A stretch of DNA of 64,000 nucleotides from DAOTVX01 sp034436015 (GTDB lineage: Bacteria > Chloroflexota > Anaerolineae > Anaerolineales > Villigracilaceae). Position 1 is the first letter of the stretch, and each line of letters opens with the position of its first letter. Shown here in pieces: positions 16,508 to 24,752 of this stretch. The stretch lies in NCBI GenBank assembly GCA_034436015.1, contig DAOTWG010000005.1, positions 100,159 through 164,158 on the forward strand, read 5' to 3'. The notes beneath the pieces were generated by a model that did not search any database, was not told the DNA's origin, and saw only the letters and a list, made by a program, of their open reading frames with translations. A program made the position numbers and the translations under genes.

Positions 16508-17107
16508 CTACAGGCGTTCATCACAGAGGTGACGGAAGCCGCAACGCGCGCAACGCTGTGGCTCCTCGTGTGAGCGATGCGTCTCGCCGCGGCGTTCCTG
16601 TTGACGCATAGCGGCCAACACGTCCAGCAGCGCCGATTCCAGTTCTGGAGTGTAAGCTACGGCAAAATCGCGTGTTGGGTAGTGTAGAACGCCATAGGGT
16701 GGACGCCGGCGATAGGTTTTTTCCACCAGCAAGCAGTACGCTGCCAGTTGAAAAATATGCGAGTCGTAAGGGGCAGGCGGCGTGCGACCACTCTTGACCT
16801 CCACAGGGATGATTTGCTTCCCTTCCTCCACTAGATAATCGGGCTTGCCGGTCAGACCAAGGAGGGCATCGTAGAGCGGCTTCTCCGGGGAACGCCAAGC
16901 GCGTGTATCGGCGTAGATAACTCGCCCCGCCGGCAAACCGGCCCAACGTCGTTGGCAACTCGCTTGCCAAAACAAGAGCAACGCTAGCGCCATTAACAAC
17001 AGGGCAAGAATGAAGACGAACATTTGCGCGAAATCTTCGACGGCTAAAAACCGGGAAACATTACGCTCGCCATGTGGGCCGTGTGCTAGAACGCCCATCG
17101 GGCGCAT
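16508..17107 (-). CDS. Cas4/RecB-like PD-(D/E)XK nuclease, C-terminal half with membrane anchor
   Basis: A 199-residue frame. A hydrophobic helix (FVFILALLLMALALLLFW, about residues 30-47) is followed by a RecB/Cas4-type nuclease core: Asp in GKPDYLV, Glu-x-Lys in IPVEVKSG, the QxxxY helix in FQLAAYCLL, and three C-terminal cysteines in RCARCGFRHLC. In Cas4 the fourth cluster cysteine and the catalytic His lie near the N-terminus; here both are in the separate upstream gene at 17086-17322. The true start could be the ATG at 17023, directly before the helix. There is no CRISPR array or other cas gene nearby. A frameshift in a once single gene is the main alternative. Confidence 0.75.
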   Translation of the reverse strand: MRPMGVLAHGPHGERNVSRFLAVEDFAQMFVFILALLLMALALLLFWQASCQRRWAGLPAGRVIYADTRAWRSPEKPLYDALLGLTGKPDYLVEEGKQIIPVEVKSGRTPPAPYDSHIFQLAAYCLLVEKTYRRRPPYGVLHYPTRDFAVAYTPELESALLDVLAAMRQQERRGETHRSHEEPQRCARCGFRHLCDERL

Positions 17108-17322
17108 TGAACAGTCAGGAGAATCAACGCTGCCAGCAACAGACCCCAGGCCAGGCCACGCGTGAGATCCGCAAGCAAGATTCGCCGCCCATGCTGACGA
17201 TGCAAGGTTAACCCGGCCACAAGTTCACTCTGATTGTGCGACTCAACTCCTTGACGATAGTACCACCAGGCCCGGGCGCAGAACAGGTATGCGCCTATCT
17301 CCGAGGCACACAAGGGGCGCAT
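17086..17322 (-). CDS. Cas4-like N-terminal half with membrane anchor
   Basis: A 78-residue protein. Residues 7-25 read SEIGAYLFCARAWWYYRQG, the N-terminal Cas4/Dna2 pattern with its cluster cysteine, and LTLHRQHG supplies the histidine typical of the nuclease motif I region. It ends with one hydrophobic helix (about residues 57-73). The next frame (from 17107) overlaps it by 22 bp and starts with the opposite-facing helix and the remaining catalytic residues. The two helices would form a membrane hairpin that puts both soluble parts in the cytoplasm. A likely -10 region stands near 17355. Confidence 0.7.
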   Translation of the reverse strand: MRPLCASEIGAYLFCARAWWYYRQGVESHNQSELVAGLTLHRQHGRRILLADLTRGLAWGLLLAALILLTVQCARWAF

Positions 17323-17437
17323 AGCAACTCCTCAACAAATTTAGCACATATATTCTATCATAAAGCACGAATGGCGAATGTGCTTTCTGGGTCACTGTTC
17401 ACAATTTGGTAAAATCCCTATCTCTCCCTACCTAAGC

Positions 17438-17739
17438 GGGAGACAAAGACGGCGCCTGGGTTGACTTGCACGGCCTTGTCCCAAACACAACCAAAGATTC
17501 TGAACGTTACTTTGTCCCCTGGCCGCTAGTGTTCGAATCATCAGGCCATCGCTGACGATTTGACAGCGCGAGCACAGGCCATCCTAACATTACATTTTGC
17601 TTCCCCGCTTATCTCCACACTGACGCCTCAGGCAACGTTCACCTCTACCCCATCGTTCGAAGCGACCTTGGCGCCTTCATCGAAACACCGCAAGAACCCC
17701 CCAACACTAATGAATTCCGCCTTGCGGCCTATGGATATC
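17438..17739 (+). pseudogene. Possible interrupted coding remnant, unidentified
   Basis: One plus-strand frame reads GAWVDLHGLVPNTTKDSERY and on to FESSGHR, meets a TGA, then continues in the same frame through NITFCFPAYLHTDASGNVHLY to NEFRLAAYGYPTLPP before running into antisense of the next gene. Composition is protein-like on both sides of the single stop, which suggests a decayed or truncated gene. I cannot name the family. This is otherwise the 418-bp gap between the Cas4-like locus and the 17740 gene. Confidence 0.3.
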
Positions 17740-19068
17740 CTACCCTACCGCCCCGCCGCTCTCCGATGGATTGCGACCCGCCAGACGAACATTGACGATT
17801 TTCTTGAGTACATCGAACCAGAAGGGCGCTCCCTGGGCAGCCGCCAGGGCAGTCAGCAAGAGTCCTCCCAGTTTTAACATCCAGCCGGCCAAATCTTCCG
17901 GCAGTGGGGTATTGACCAGAGGATAGCAACGCCCGGCTACCGCCAGGCCGTAGATATCCTGACCGGTACGAGGAAGGAGATGACAGGAGCCGGCAGGAGA
18001 TTCCAGTGGTATGTCCAACCAGCCTACCGGCAAATGAAAGCGGTTCCATTGTTCCTGCAAGGCGACCAGCTGCGCCAGGGTTGAGTCGGGGTTGGCGGCC
18101 AATGCGTTCTGGGCAGCCAGAGTGACCGCTTGTTGCGCTAGCAAGCTGCGCAACGCGCCGGCTCGCCACAGTTGACCGGCAATTTGAAACGTATCCATAT
18201 TCAGACAAACGGCGAGCCACAGTCCCAGGCCGAACGCCAACCACTGGGCGCGCCGTTTGTACCAGCCGCTGCGGCGCGCCATGGCGTTCTCAAACCAGCC
18301 TTCGACGTTCCGTCGCGCCTGCGCTAGCGGACTTCCGCCTGCCGCGGCATACTCCTCCACACCGCTCAACAGCGCCTGCAAGGTTTGCTTCAGGCGTGGA
18401 TGGGTTACTCCCAACGCCACCAGGCCCAAGCGCAGACGATCGAGCGTCGTTTCCTGCGACCATCCCCCTTTCTGCCGTTGCCATTCGGCCAGAACGGAGG
18501 CGATTTTCTCCTGTTGCACGGCCACCGCGTTCCAGGAATGGGTCACGGCTTCCGCCAGGGCAGGGAAATCATGCGCCAAGGCATCCAGTTCCACGCGCAG
18601 ATCGCTCGTCGCCGTCTCATCGGGGGTTTCATCGGTGGTCGCGACCAGGGCGCGTCGCGCCATGGCCAGAATCAGATTGATCCGCTTCCGCAGGGCGCGT
18701 CGCCGACGCCCGCCCAACGCCGCTGCCTTCTCGCGCAAGAGGTATAACTGCTGCTGGAGCAGGGAGGCCTCGCTTCCGGCGTGGATCACCAGATCGAAAA
18801 GCGCCTGGGCAAAGTGGCTGGCCGGCAAATAGGATGGCTTCGCCTCGGCGTTCCGGCCCGTGTAGAGACTGCGGATGAGCGGATGGTTGTAGAGCTGATC
18901 GGCCAGGGCGTCATCGCCCAGCATGTTCCGGATGGCGACCTCTAACATGCGCGCCCGCCAGCGAAAACAGGCCGCGACCCACTCCTGTAACGTAACCACC
19001 CCCAGACTCAACGTCAGCCAGACAAGGATCAGTCCGAGAACAATGTCGAGAACCGCGAGGAGTGACAT
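17740..19068 (-). CDS. Membrane protein of unknown family, last gene of the AAA-TPR operon
   Basis: A 442-residue protein. An N-terminal membrane helix (about residues 5-28) precedes a long, largely helical cytoplasmic region, then a basic stretch and a helix (WLAFGLGLWLAVCLNM), a roughly 130-residue loop, and a final helix (GWMLKLGGLLLTALAAAQ) followed by FWFDVLKKIVNVR. I do not recognise the family. It follows the second TPR protein by 15 bp and is probably the membrane partner of the ATPase/TPR proteins encoded upstream. There are no catalytic motifs that I can see. Confidence 0.75.
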   Translation of the reverse strand: MSLLAVLDIVLGLILVWLTLSLGVVTLQEWVAACFRWRARMLEVAIRNMLGDDALADQLYNHPLIRSLYTGRNAEAKPSYLPASHFAQALFDLVIHAGSEASLLQQQLYLLREKAAALGGRRRRALRKRINLILAMARRALVATTDETPDETATSDLRVELDALAHDFPALAEAVTHSWNAVAVQQEKIASVLAEWQRQKGGWSQETTLDRLRLGLVALGVTHPRLKQTLQALLSGVEEYAAAGGSPLAQARRNVEGWFENAMARRSGWYKRRAQWLAFGLGLWLAVCLNMDTFQIAGQLWRAGALRSLLAQQAVTLAAQNALAANPDSTLAQLVALQEQWNRFHLPVGWLDIPLESPAGSCHLLPRTGQDIYGLAVAGRCYPLVNTPLPEDLAGWMLKLGGLLLTALAAAQGAPFWFDVLKKIVNVRLAGRNPSESGGAVG

Positions 19069-19083
19069 CTCATCCGCCTGCGC

Positions 19084-20388
19084 TTATTTTGTTTGCTGCA
19101 TTAACGCTATAAAGCGTGGATCGGTACGCAGGGAATCGAGGTCCGGATCGCAACGCATCCATTCTAGAGTCGTTTGTTTCTTCTCCAACGCGCTCTTCAA
19201 CAAAACAATGGCCTGGTCGTGATTGCCACAAATGGCCTCGAAACAGGCGCGGTTGTATTCGTTTTCCAGTTGCATCTGGGGCATGGCGATTTGAATGTGT
19301 TGTTCTGCTTCTTGGCACCTGCCCAATCGCCGGTAACTCCCGGCCAGCGCGCCATGAGCCAGGACATAGTTCGGATTCAACTCCACGACCTTGCGGAACG
19401 CCTCTACGGCCTCCTGATGCCTCTTCTGGGCGGCATAAACCAGACCCAGGTGGTAATGATACACTTCGCGATCGGGGCGCAGGGCAATGGCCTGTTTAAA
19501 CGCTGCTGCGGCTTCCTCATATTTGCCCAGCGCCTTAAGGGAAAGCCCCAACGTATCCCAGGCGCGATCGTTGGTGGGGTTGATGTCGGTGATCCGTTTG
19601 TAGAGATTGGCCTTCTTTTCCAACGTCTCGGCGTTCCGAGTCGGCTCTCTGTTCTCTGCAGGAACCGCCGCAAGGGGGGATCGTTCTGTCTCTGCCACTG
19701 TTACAGGAACCGATTCGCCGGCACGAGCGGCCGCCGCAAGGAAAGCAGTTGCAGAGACTTTCGGCGATGTCTGCTGCGACTCCACCGGCAAGGGAACTTC
19801 CGGCGCGGGAAGCGGCGACTCTTCCTCCGCCAGCGCGACCTCGCCGGCCTGGCGCGGCGCGGGAGCGGATGCTCGCGGCGAAGCGACTGTCGCGGGCGGC
19901 TTCGGAACATGAAGCCTTGATTCCTCGCGCGAAGGCGCGACAGGCGCCATAGACAAAGCGGGTTCCGCGTGGACAGCGGAAGCGTTCACTTCCGGTTTTC
20001 GGTCCGGCGCGGCAGGCAGGCGATCCGGGGAGGGAGCAGAATCGGGAGACGAAACGGCCATGCGCACAGCCGCTTCCAGTTCATCCGCCTGGCGGTACGC
20101 TTGCATTGCCCGTTCGTAGTCATTCAGACGGCGATAGGCATCGCCCAGGCGGTTCCAAAGAACGGCCTTTTCCTCACCATCATCGAGCAGCTCGATCGCC
20201 TTCTGGTAAAGCGGGACGGCCTTCGCAAACTCCCCTTTCTGACAATAAGCCATCGCCAGGTAGCCATAGGACCAGCCCCATTGCGGCGCCAGCTCGATGG
20301 CGCGACGATAGACCGCAATCGCTTCATCATAGGCCCCTAACTTCATGTGGATTTTTCCAATCTCAATCCACAACGCAAAGTCACTCAT
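19084..20388 (-). CDS. TPR protein with Pro/Ala-rich linker
   Basis: A 434-residue protein. I chose the ATG at 20388 because AAGGAGAG stands just upstream; the ATG at 20415 lies in the previous gene. TPR units occupy about residues 1-110 (for example YDEAIAVYRRAIELAPQWGW), then a Pro/Ala/Ser-rich linker (about 120-240) and a second TPR block (about 255-430; YEEAAAAFKQAIALRPD, HQEAVEAFRKVVELNPN). It lacks enzyme motifs and is likely a scaffold. The N-terminal TPR block resembles the C-terminal block of the preceding 1012-residue protein, pointing to duplication. Confidence 0.85.
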   Translation of the reverse strand: MSDFALWIEIGKIHMKLGAYDEAIAVYRRAIELAPQWGWSYGYLAMAYCQKGEFAKAVPLYQKAIELLDDGEEKAVLWNRLGDAYRRLNDYERAMQAYRQADELEAAVRMAVSSPDSAPSPDRLPAAPDRKPEVNASAVHAEPALSMAPVAPSREESRLHVPKPPATVASPRASAPAPRQAGEVALAEEESPLPAPEVPLPVESQQTSPKVSATAFLAAAARAGESVPVTVAETERSPLAAVPAENREPTRNAETLEKKANLYKRITDINPTNDRAWDTLGLSLKALGKYEEAAAAFKQAIALRPDREVYHYHLGLVYAAQKRHQEAVEAFRKVVELNPNYVLAHGALAGSYRRLGRCQEAEQHIQIAMPQMQLENEYNRACFEAICGNHDQAIVLLKSALEKKQTTLEWMRCDPDLDSLRTDPRFIALMQQTK

Positions 20389-20411
20389 GACTCTCTCCTT
20401 GCCGCCAGGAA

Positions 20412-23400
20412 TCAATTGCGACGGTTACCCAGCAGAACCATGCGTGCACGGCGCAACAAGGAACTGGAATGGCCATCCAGTTCGGCAGCCCGCTGGTAGG
20501 CGGCGCGGGCATGCTCATGCTCGTGCAAGCGGCGATAAGCGTCACCCAACCGGTTCCACACAATGGCTTTCTCGCGATTGCTCCGCAACAACTCCAGACT
20601 CTTCTGGTACAGAGGAACGGCCTCGGCGTAACGCTTCTCGTAGCAATAGGCCAGCGCCAGATTGCTGTATGCCCAACCATCCTGCGGCGCCAAAGCAATC
20701 GCGCGTGCGAAAGCCGCGATAGCGCGTTCATAGGCGCCTACCCGCAGCAGGGCATTGCCCACCGCGTTCCATTCCTTCGCGCTCGCAGGGACAAAATCAT
20801 GCGCTCTACCAAGCGCACCGGCCAGCGCCTTATCCACGGTGCTGTCATTGGTCGAGGAGGGCCATACAGCTTCCAGGAATGGCGCAGATGGCGAATCCTC
20901 TCGCCTGGGAGCAGTCGCGTCTTCCTGTTGCGCCTCCTCCATCAGGCGCAGGCTGGCAGCCGAAGGTCGATAGCGCAAGGGTTGTTCCATCTCCTGGCCT
21001 CCCTCCGGAAGCACAGCCGGCTCCTCCAAGAGAGAGGAACGAATCTCCGACAGTGAATCCGACAAGGATATTTCAACCGCCTGGGGCACTTCTGCAGGAG
21101 AGGCGGTTTTATCGCTTTGGTTGGCCCACCGTTGATACGCCAGGGCTAGGTTCTGCACGTAGGGCCAGAAGCAGCCAGGACTCGATTGAACGGCATGCAG
21201 GTAGGCAGCAATTGCTTCCTCGTAGCGGCCGGCCGCGAGGTGAGCGTTCCCGCGCGCGTTCCACTCGGCCGCGCCGATTTTCTCCTCCTGAACGTAAGAG
21301 GAAAAAGCCGCCTTCTCCTCCTGAGCGGCAGACGCACCACAAGCCAGTTCAAGGGGGTCTCTCTGCAAAGAATCTGTCGCTTCCATAAGGGACGCCGCGC
21401 CGCACGCCATTTCAACCGCTTCTTCTAGCCGATCAACCCTCTCCGCAGGCACGCCCCAAGTCATCGGCGACACGGTTTCCTCAATCCTGGTCATCGCCTC
21501 CGCGGCAAACGCCCCGCAAGCCGATTCCACTGTCTCTTCCTCTGCTTGCTCTGCCGCCCTCGCGGCAAAAGCGCCGCATGCCATTTCTGGTTCTTGCGCG
21601 AGAAGGTCCTCCCCTGCTAGCAAAGCGCCGCAAGCAAAAAGCAGCGGCTCCGGCGCAGACAACAAAGTTCCAGCAACGTACGAGTTGGCCTCGCGCATGG
21701 AATCCTCCTTTGAAACAGGAACATTACTGACTTCGACGTGTGCATCAGACTCAGCAGGCTGAGGGAAATAAGGAGAGGATAAAGAGGGGATGACTGCCTC
21801 TTGAGGAAGCGAGAGAGGAATATCATCTTCATCCGGATGCAACAGGCTATGAGGCGTAGCGCGCAAGTCATGCCCGAACCAGTCGAGGTCTGCCCCGTAC
21901 TCGCGCGCGTGAAGGTAGGCGGTGCGCGCGGTGGGCTCATCCTGCACGCGCCGGCAAACATCGCCTAGGCGACTGAAGAGCAACGCCTTGTCCGCCTCCT
22001 CGCTGAGCAGGGCAATGCCCTGCCGGTACAAGGGAATCGCCTCGTCATCGCGCCCAAGGTGGGAGCAAACCAGCGCCAGGTTGGCATATAACCAGCCGCA
22101 TTGCGGTTGCAAGGCTATTGCCTGACGAAAAGCTTCCTCGGCCTGCTTGAACTTGCCTTGACGGAAAAACAGCACTCCCACTTCGTTCCAGGCCTGAAAG
22201 TCCTGCGGATCGAGTTCGAGGGCGCGACGGTAAGCCTGCAACGCTTCCGCGCGGCGTTGCTTTCGCACCAGCAAGTCGCCAAGAATCAGCCAGGACTCGG
22301 GACGGTTCCCCTCTAGGGCAAGCGCCCGACGACAGGCATTCAGCGCCTCGTCTAGCCTCCCCAGTCGGGCCTGCGTTCGGCTCAAGCCAAGCCAGGCGAC
22401 CAGCAACGTGGGCGAGAGTTCGATCGCCTTGCTGTAGGCCGACAAGGCCTCCTCCAGGAAACCACACCGAAGGGCAATATCCCCGAGGCCGTTCCATGCC
22501 AGCACGTCGTGCGGGTTCTTTTCGCACGCGCAGCGGAAAGCAGTCAGCGCGTCGATGTAGAATCCAACCTGCGCATAGAGGGTGCCGAGATGATTCCAGA
22601 GCGATGCCTGTTCAGGCAAAAGGCGAAGCGCCTGCTTACAGGCTTCGATCGCCTCATCCAGGTGACCGCTCGCCGCGTGAAGAAGGGCCAGGGCCTGATG
22701 GCAATTGGCTTCCAAAGCAGAGTCTTGTCTATTCCTGGCGTCTTGCAGGGCAGCTTCAAGCAGGGGCACAGCTTGCGAGGTGTCTCCCTTTCGCCAGTGA
22801 AGGATGCCAAGCGTCAACAAAAAAGGGGCATTGCCGTCTTGCGGCGAGGAGCAATCAGTCAGAAGGGAATCTCCCAGCGCCAACGGCTCGGACAGGGTTG
22901 CAGAAGACGGTGCGTTTTTACCGTTCTGCCAGGCAGTTTCCAGCGTGCAACGCAGAATCTGGGCCGGCGTGGGGTCATCGAGGAATTCGACGACGCGGTG
23001 ACGCAACGCCCAGAAATCCGGCGCGCCGCGAGCCAGGTTGACCGTCTGGCTCTCGGTCAGCCAGAAGACGACGCGCACATCATGGTCGAGCCAATCATCG
23101 CATTGGCGATCCAGGCCGAGATACCACGAGGCTGCTTCTTCCTCGTACTTCGCCGCCCCATGTACAAAGACGATTGTTCGCCCCGGCTCCAGCAGAGAGG
23201 ACAATCGGACAGGCATAGCGGTCGGGGATAATTCTTCCAGGCTTAGCCAAAGGATTTGTTGTCCTTCCGCTTCCAGTTTTCGCGCCAGCAGCAGGGCGGC
23301 GTCGGCGCACACATATTCCGAGCGGTAAACCGCGAACAGGATGGAAGGACGCTGCCAACGAACCGCGAGGTCAAGTTCGTGGAAGAGCATCTCCACACGC

Positions 23401-23450
23401 GCTTCCAACGACTCGAGCAAGGCAGCCGGGGCAGGGGGAAAGCTACTCAT
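20412..23450 (-). CDS. Large TPR protein with degenerate NTPase-like N-terminus and repeated ACGA motif
   Basis: A 1012-residue protein. Residues 1-180 alternate strands and helices like a P-loop domain (SILFAVYRSEYVCADAALLL, then TIVFVHGAAKYE and DVRVVFWLTES) but have no Walker A GKT/S, so it looks like an inactive STAND-type domain. About nine TPR units follow (210-540). An acidic low-complexity segment (about 560-770) contains a recurring Ala-Cys-Gly-Ala motif (LFACGALLA, EMACGAFAA, ESACGAFAA, EMACGAASL, ELACGASAA). A TPR unit, a second linker and a final TPR block (about 905-1000) end it. The start overlaps the ATPase stop by 8 bp, so translation is coupled. Confidence 0.85.
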   Translation of the reverse strand: MSSFPPAPAALLESLEARVEMLFHELDLAVRWQRPSILFAVYRSEYVCADAALLLARKLEAEGQQILWLSLEELSPTAMPVRLSSLLEPGRTIVFVHGAAKYEEEAASWYLGLDRQCDDWLDHDVRVVFWLTESQTVNLARGAPDFWALRHRVVEFLDDPTPAQILRCTLETAWQNGKNAPSSATLSEPLALGDSLLTDCSSPQDGNAPFLLTLGILHWRKGDTSQAVPLLEAALQDARNRQDSALEANCHQALALLHAASGHLDEAIEACKQALRLLPEQASLWNHLGTLYAQVGFYIDALTAFRCACEKNPHDVLAWNGLGDIALRCGFLEEALSAYSKAIELSPTLLVAWLGLSRTQARLGRLDEALNACRRALALEGNRPESWLILGDLLVRKQRRAEALQAYRRALELDPQDFQAWNEVGVLFFRQGKFKQAEEAFRQAIALQPQCGWLYANLALVCSHLGRDDEAIPLYRQGIALLSEEADKALLFSRLGDVCRRVQDEPTARTAYLHAREYGADLDWFGHDLRATPHSLLHPDEDDIPLSLPQEAVIPSLSSPYFPQPAESDAHVEVSNVPVSKEDSMREANSYVAGTLLSAPEPLLFACGALLAGEDLLAQEPEMACGAFAARAAEQAEEETVESACGAFAAEAMTRIEETVSPMTWGVPAERVDRLEEAVEMACGAASLMEATDSLQRDPLELACGASAAQEEKAAFSSYVQEEKIGAAEWNARGNAHLAAGRYEEAIAAYLHAVQSSPGCFWPYVQNLALAYQRWANQSDKTASPAEVPQAVEISLSDSLSEIRSSLLEEPAVLPEGGQEMEQPLRYRPSAASLRLMEEAQQEDATAPRREDSPSAPFLEAVWPSSTNDSTVDKALAGALGRAHDFVPASAKEWNAVGNALLRVGAYERAIAAFARAIALAPQDGWAYSNLALAYCYEKRYAEAVPLYQKSLELLRSNREKAIVWNRLGDAYRRLHEHEHARAAYQRAAELDGHSSSLLRRARMVLLGNRRN

Positions 23451-24705
23451 TGAGCAATTTTCTCAAGACAGGGTGCACATCGCACCAGTTTTCGCCATTG
23501 CGATATTCGAGAATCGCCAGCAACTGCAAGAGGGGACGGAGTCGTTCGTTGTACTCCAGGCGGTTGTATTCGTGAATGCGTTTGAGGAACTGCAAATCGT
23601 TCTTGTCCAGAATACGCCGGTACTCGTTGCGGATTTCCGTAGTCGCCCACTCCACATCGGCGCCCTCGACCCGCGTGGCCCCACGCCGGCGGGCGCAGCC
23701 AATGGCCGTGCGCATGATGCGCGCCATTTCGCGGAACACGCCGCCGCTATAGGTGATCGCGTCCTCCAGAGCCTGATCACCAATGAGGCGCGAATCCATG
23801 CGCACGCGCACGAAACGGCGCATGGTCTCGTAACCTTCCAGATTATGCCGTTCCGGCTCAAGCGGCGGATGCAGGTTAATGTTAGGCAGGAAGATCGCCT
23901 GATCGCGAATGGCGTCGAACTCCTTGCTGTAGAACAAGGCGCTCGAAACGGTGTAGACGATGGCGCAGTTGGGTTGCATCATAATCTCGCGCCGATCGTG
24001 GAAAATCGCCCGCGCCTTGTCCAGATCGGGCTTATCCATATCGTCAATGAGAATCAGGGGGATGCGTTTTTCGCGAATGTAGATGGCCGCCGCGATGCTG
24101 TTGATGACAGCAATGAGGCCGGTGATATCTTTTTCAAAGACCTGACGGAGCTCGATGCGCGTTGCCGGCTCCAGCTTCATTTTCATGCCGGCGTTGAGGA
24201 AAAACGCCTCGATAGAAGCGCCGATCTCGTAGCCGCTGGTCTGACCAGCCAGAATGGTGCGCACCTCCTGTTCGATCTTGCCGCGCCAGCCGTTGAGTTC
24301 CTTGAGCAACTGATCAGGCAACTCGCCGCCAGCGCGCCGGTACTCGCGAAACATGCGCCCACCGATAGCAAGCAGGACATCGCGAAAATCCAGGTCAATG
24401 ATGTCGGCCTCTTCACGGATGCTGAAATTGATCGGCCAGAACTTCTTTTGTAGTTCGGGATGAGCTAGCAAGTGCAAGAGTTCGGTGGATTTCCCGCAGC
24501 CACGGTGACCAGAGAAGAAGAATTTTGGCGGACGATAGAAAGGCGCGAGGAGAGCATCGGTCAATTCGGCAATGGGATTGCCAGGCCGGTCAATGTAGAA
24601 CGGATTTGGTTCGCCGTTCGGCCCAGGTCGCAAGGGCAAATCCAGCTCAAAGTTCAACCAAGCGCGGTCAAAGTCGGTTGCGGTAAGGTATTCAAACTTC
24701 GCCAT
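23443..24705 (-). CDS. P-loop ATPase (STAND/AAA-like)
   Basis: A 420-residue ATPase. I chose the ATG at 24705 because GAGGAG lies 6-7 nt upstream. After a conserved head (PNPFYIDRPGNPIAELTDAL) comes Walker A GHRGCGKST (66-74), Walker B PLILIDDMDK (216-225), a likely sensor in AIVYTVSSALF and a C-terminal helical/winged-helix region (about 330-420). The layout is that of AAA/STAND switch ATPases often paired with TPR proteins in bacterial conflict or signalling loci. No effector domain is fused. It is 47 bp downstream of the lysozyme gene and overlaps the TPR gene. Confidence 0.85.
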   Translation of the reverse strand: MAKFEYLTATDFDRAWLNFELDLPLRPGPNGEPNPFYIDRPGNPIAELTDALLAPFYRPPKFFFSGHRGCGKSTELLHLLAHPELQKKFWPINFSIREEADIIDLDFRDVLLAIGGRMFREYRRAGGELPDQLLKELNGWRGKIEQEVRTILAGQTSGYEIGASIEAFFLNAGMKMKLEPATRIELRQVFEKDITGLIAVINSIAAAIYIREKRIPLILIDDMDKPDLDKARAIFHDRREIMMQPNCAIVYTVSSALFYSKEFDAIRDQAIFLPNINLHPPLEPERHNLEGYETMRRFVRVRMDSRLIGDQALEDAITYSGGVFREMARIMRTAIGCARRRGATRVEGADVEWATTEIRNEYRRILDKNDLQFLKRIHEYNRLEYNERLRPLLQLLAILEYRNGENWCDVHPVLRKLLNE

Positions 24706-24752
24706 AGCATCTCCTCGCCAGGGCAAGCGCGATTACTCCGCAACGCAAAGCC

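Noticed and set aside
16508..17322. CRISPR-Cas locus
   Set aside because: Only Cas4-like parts are present; no repeats, cas1, cas2 or effector genes were seen anywhere in the window.
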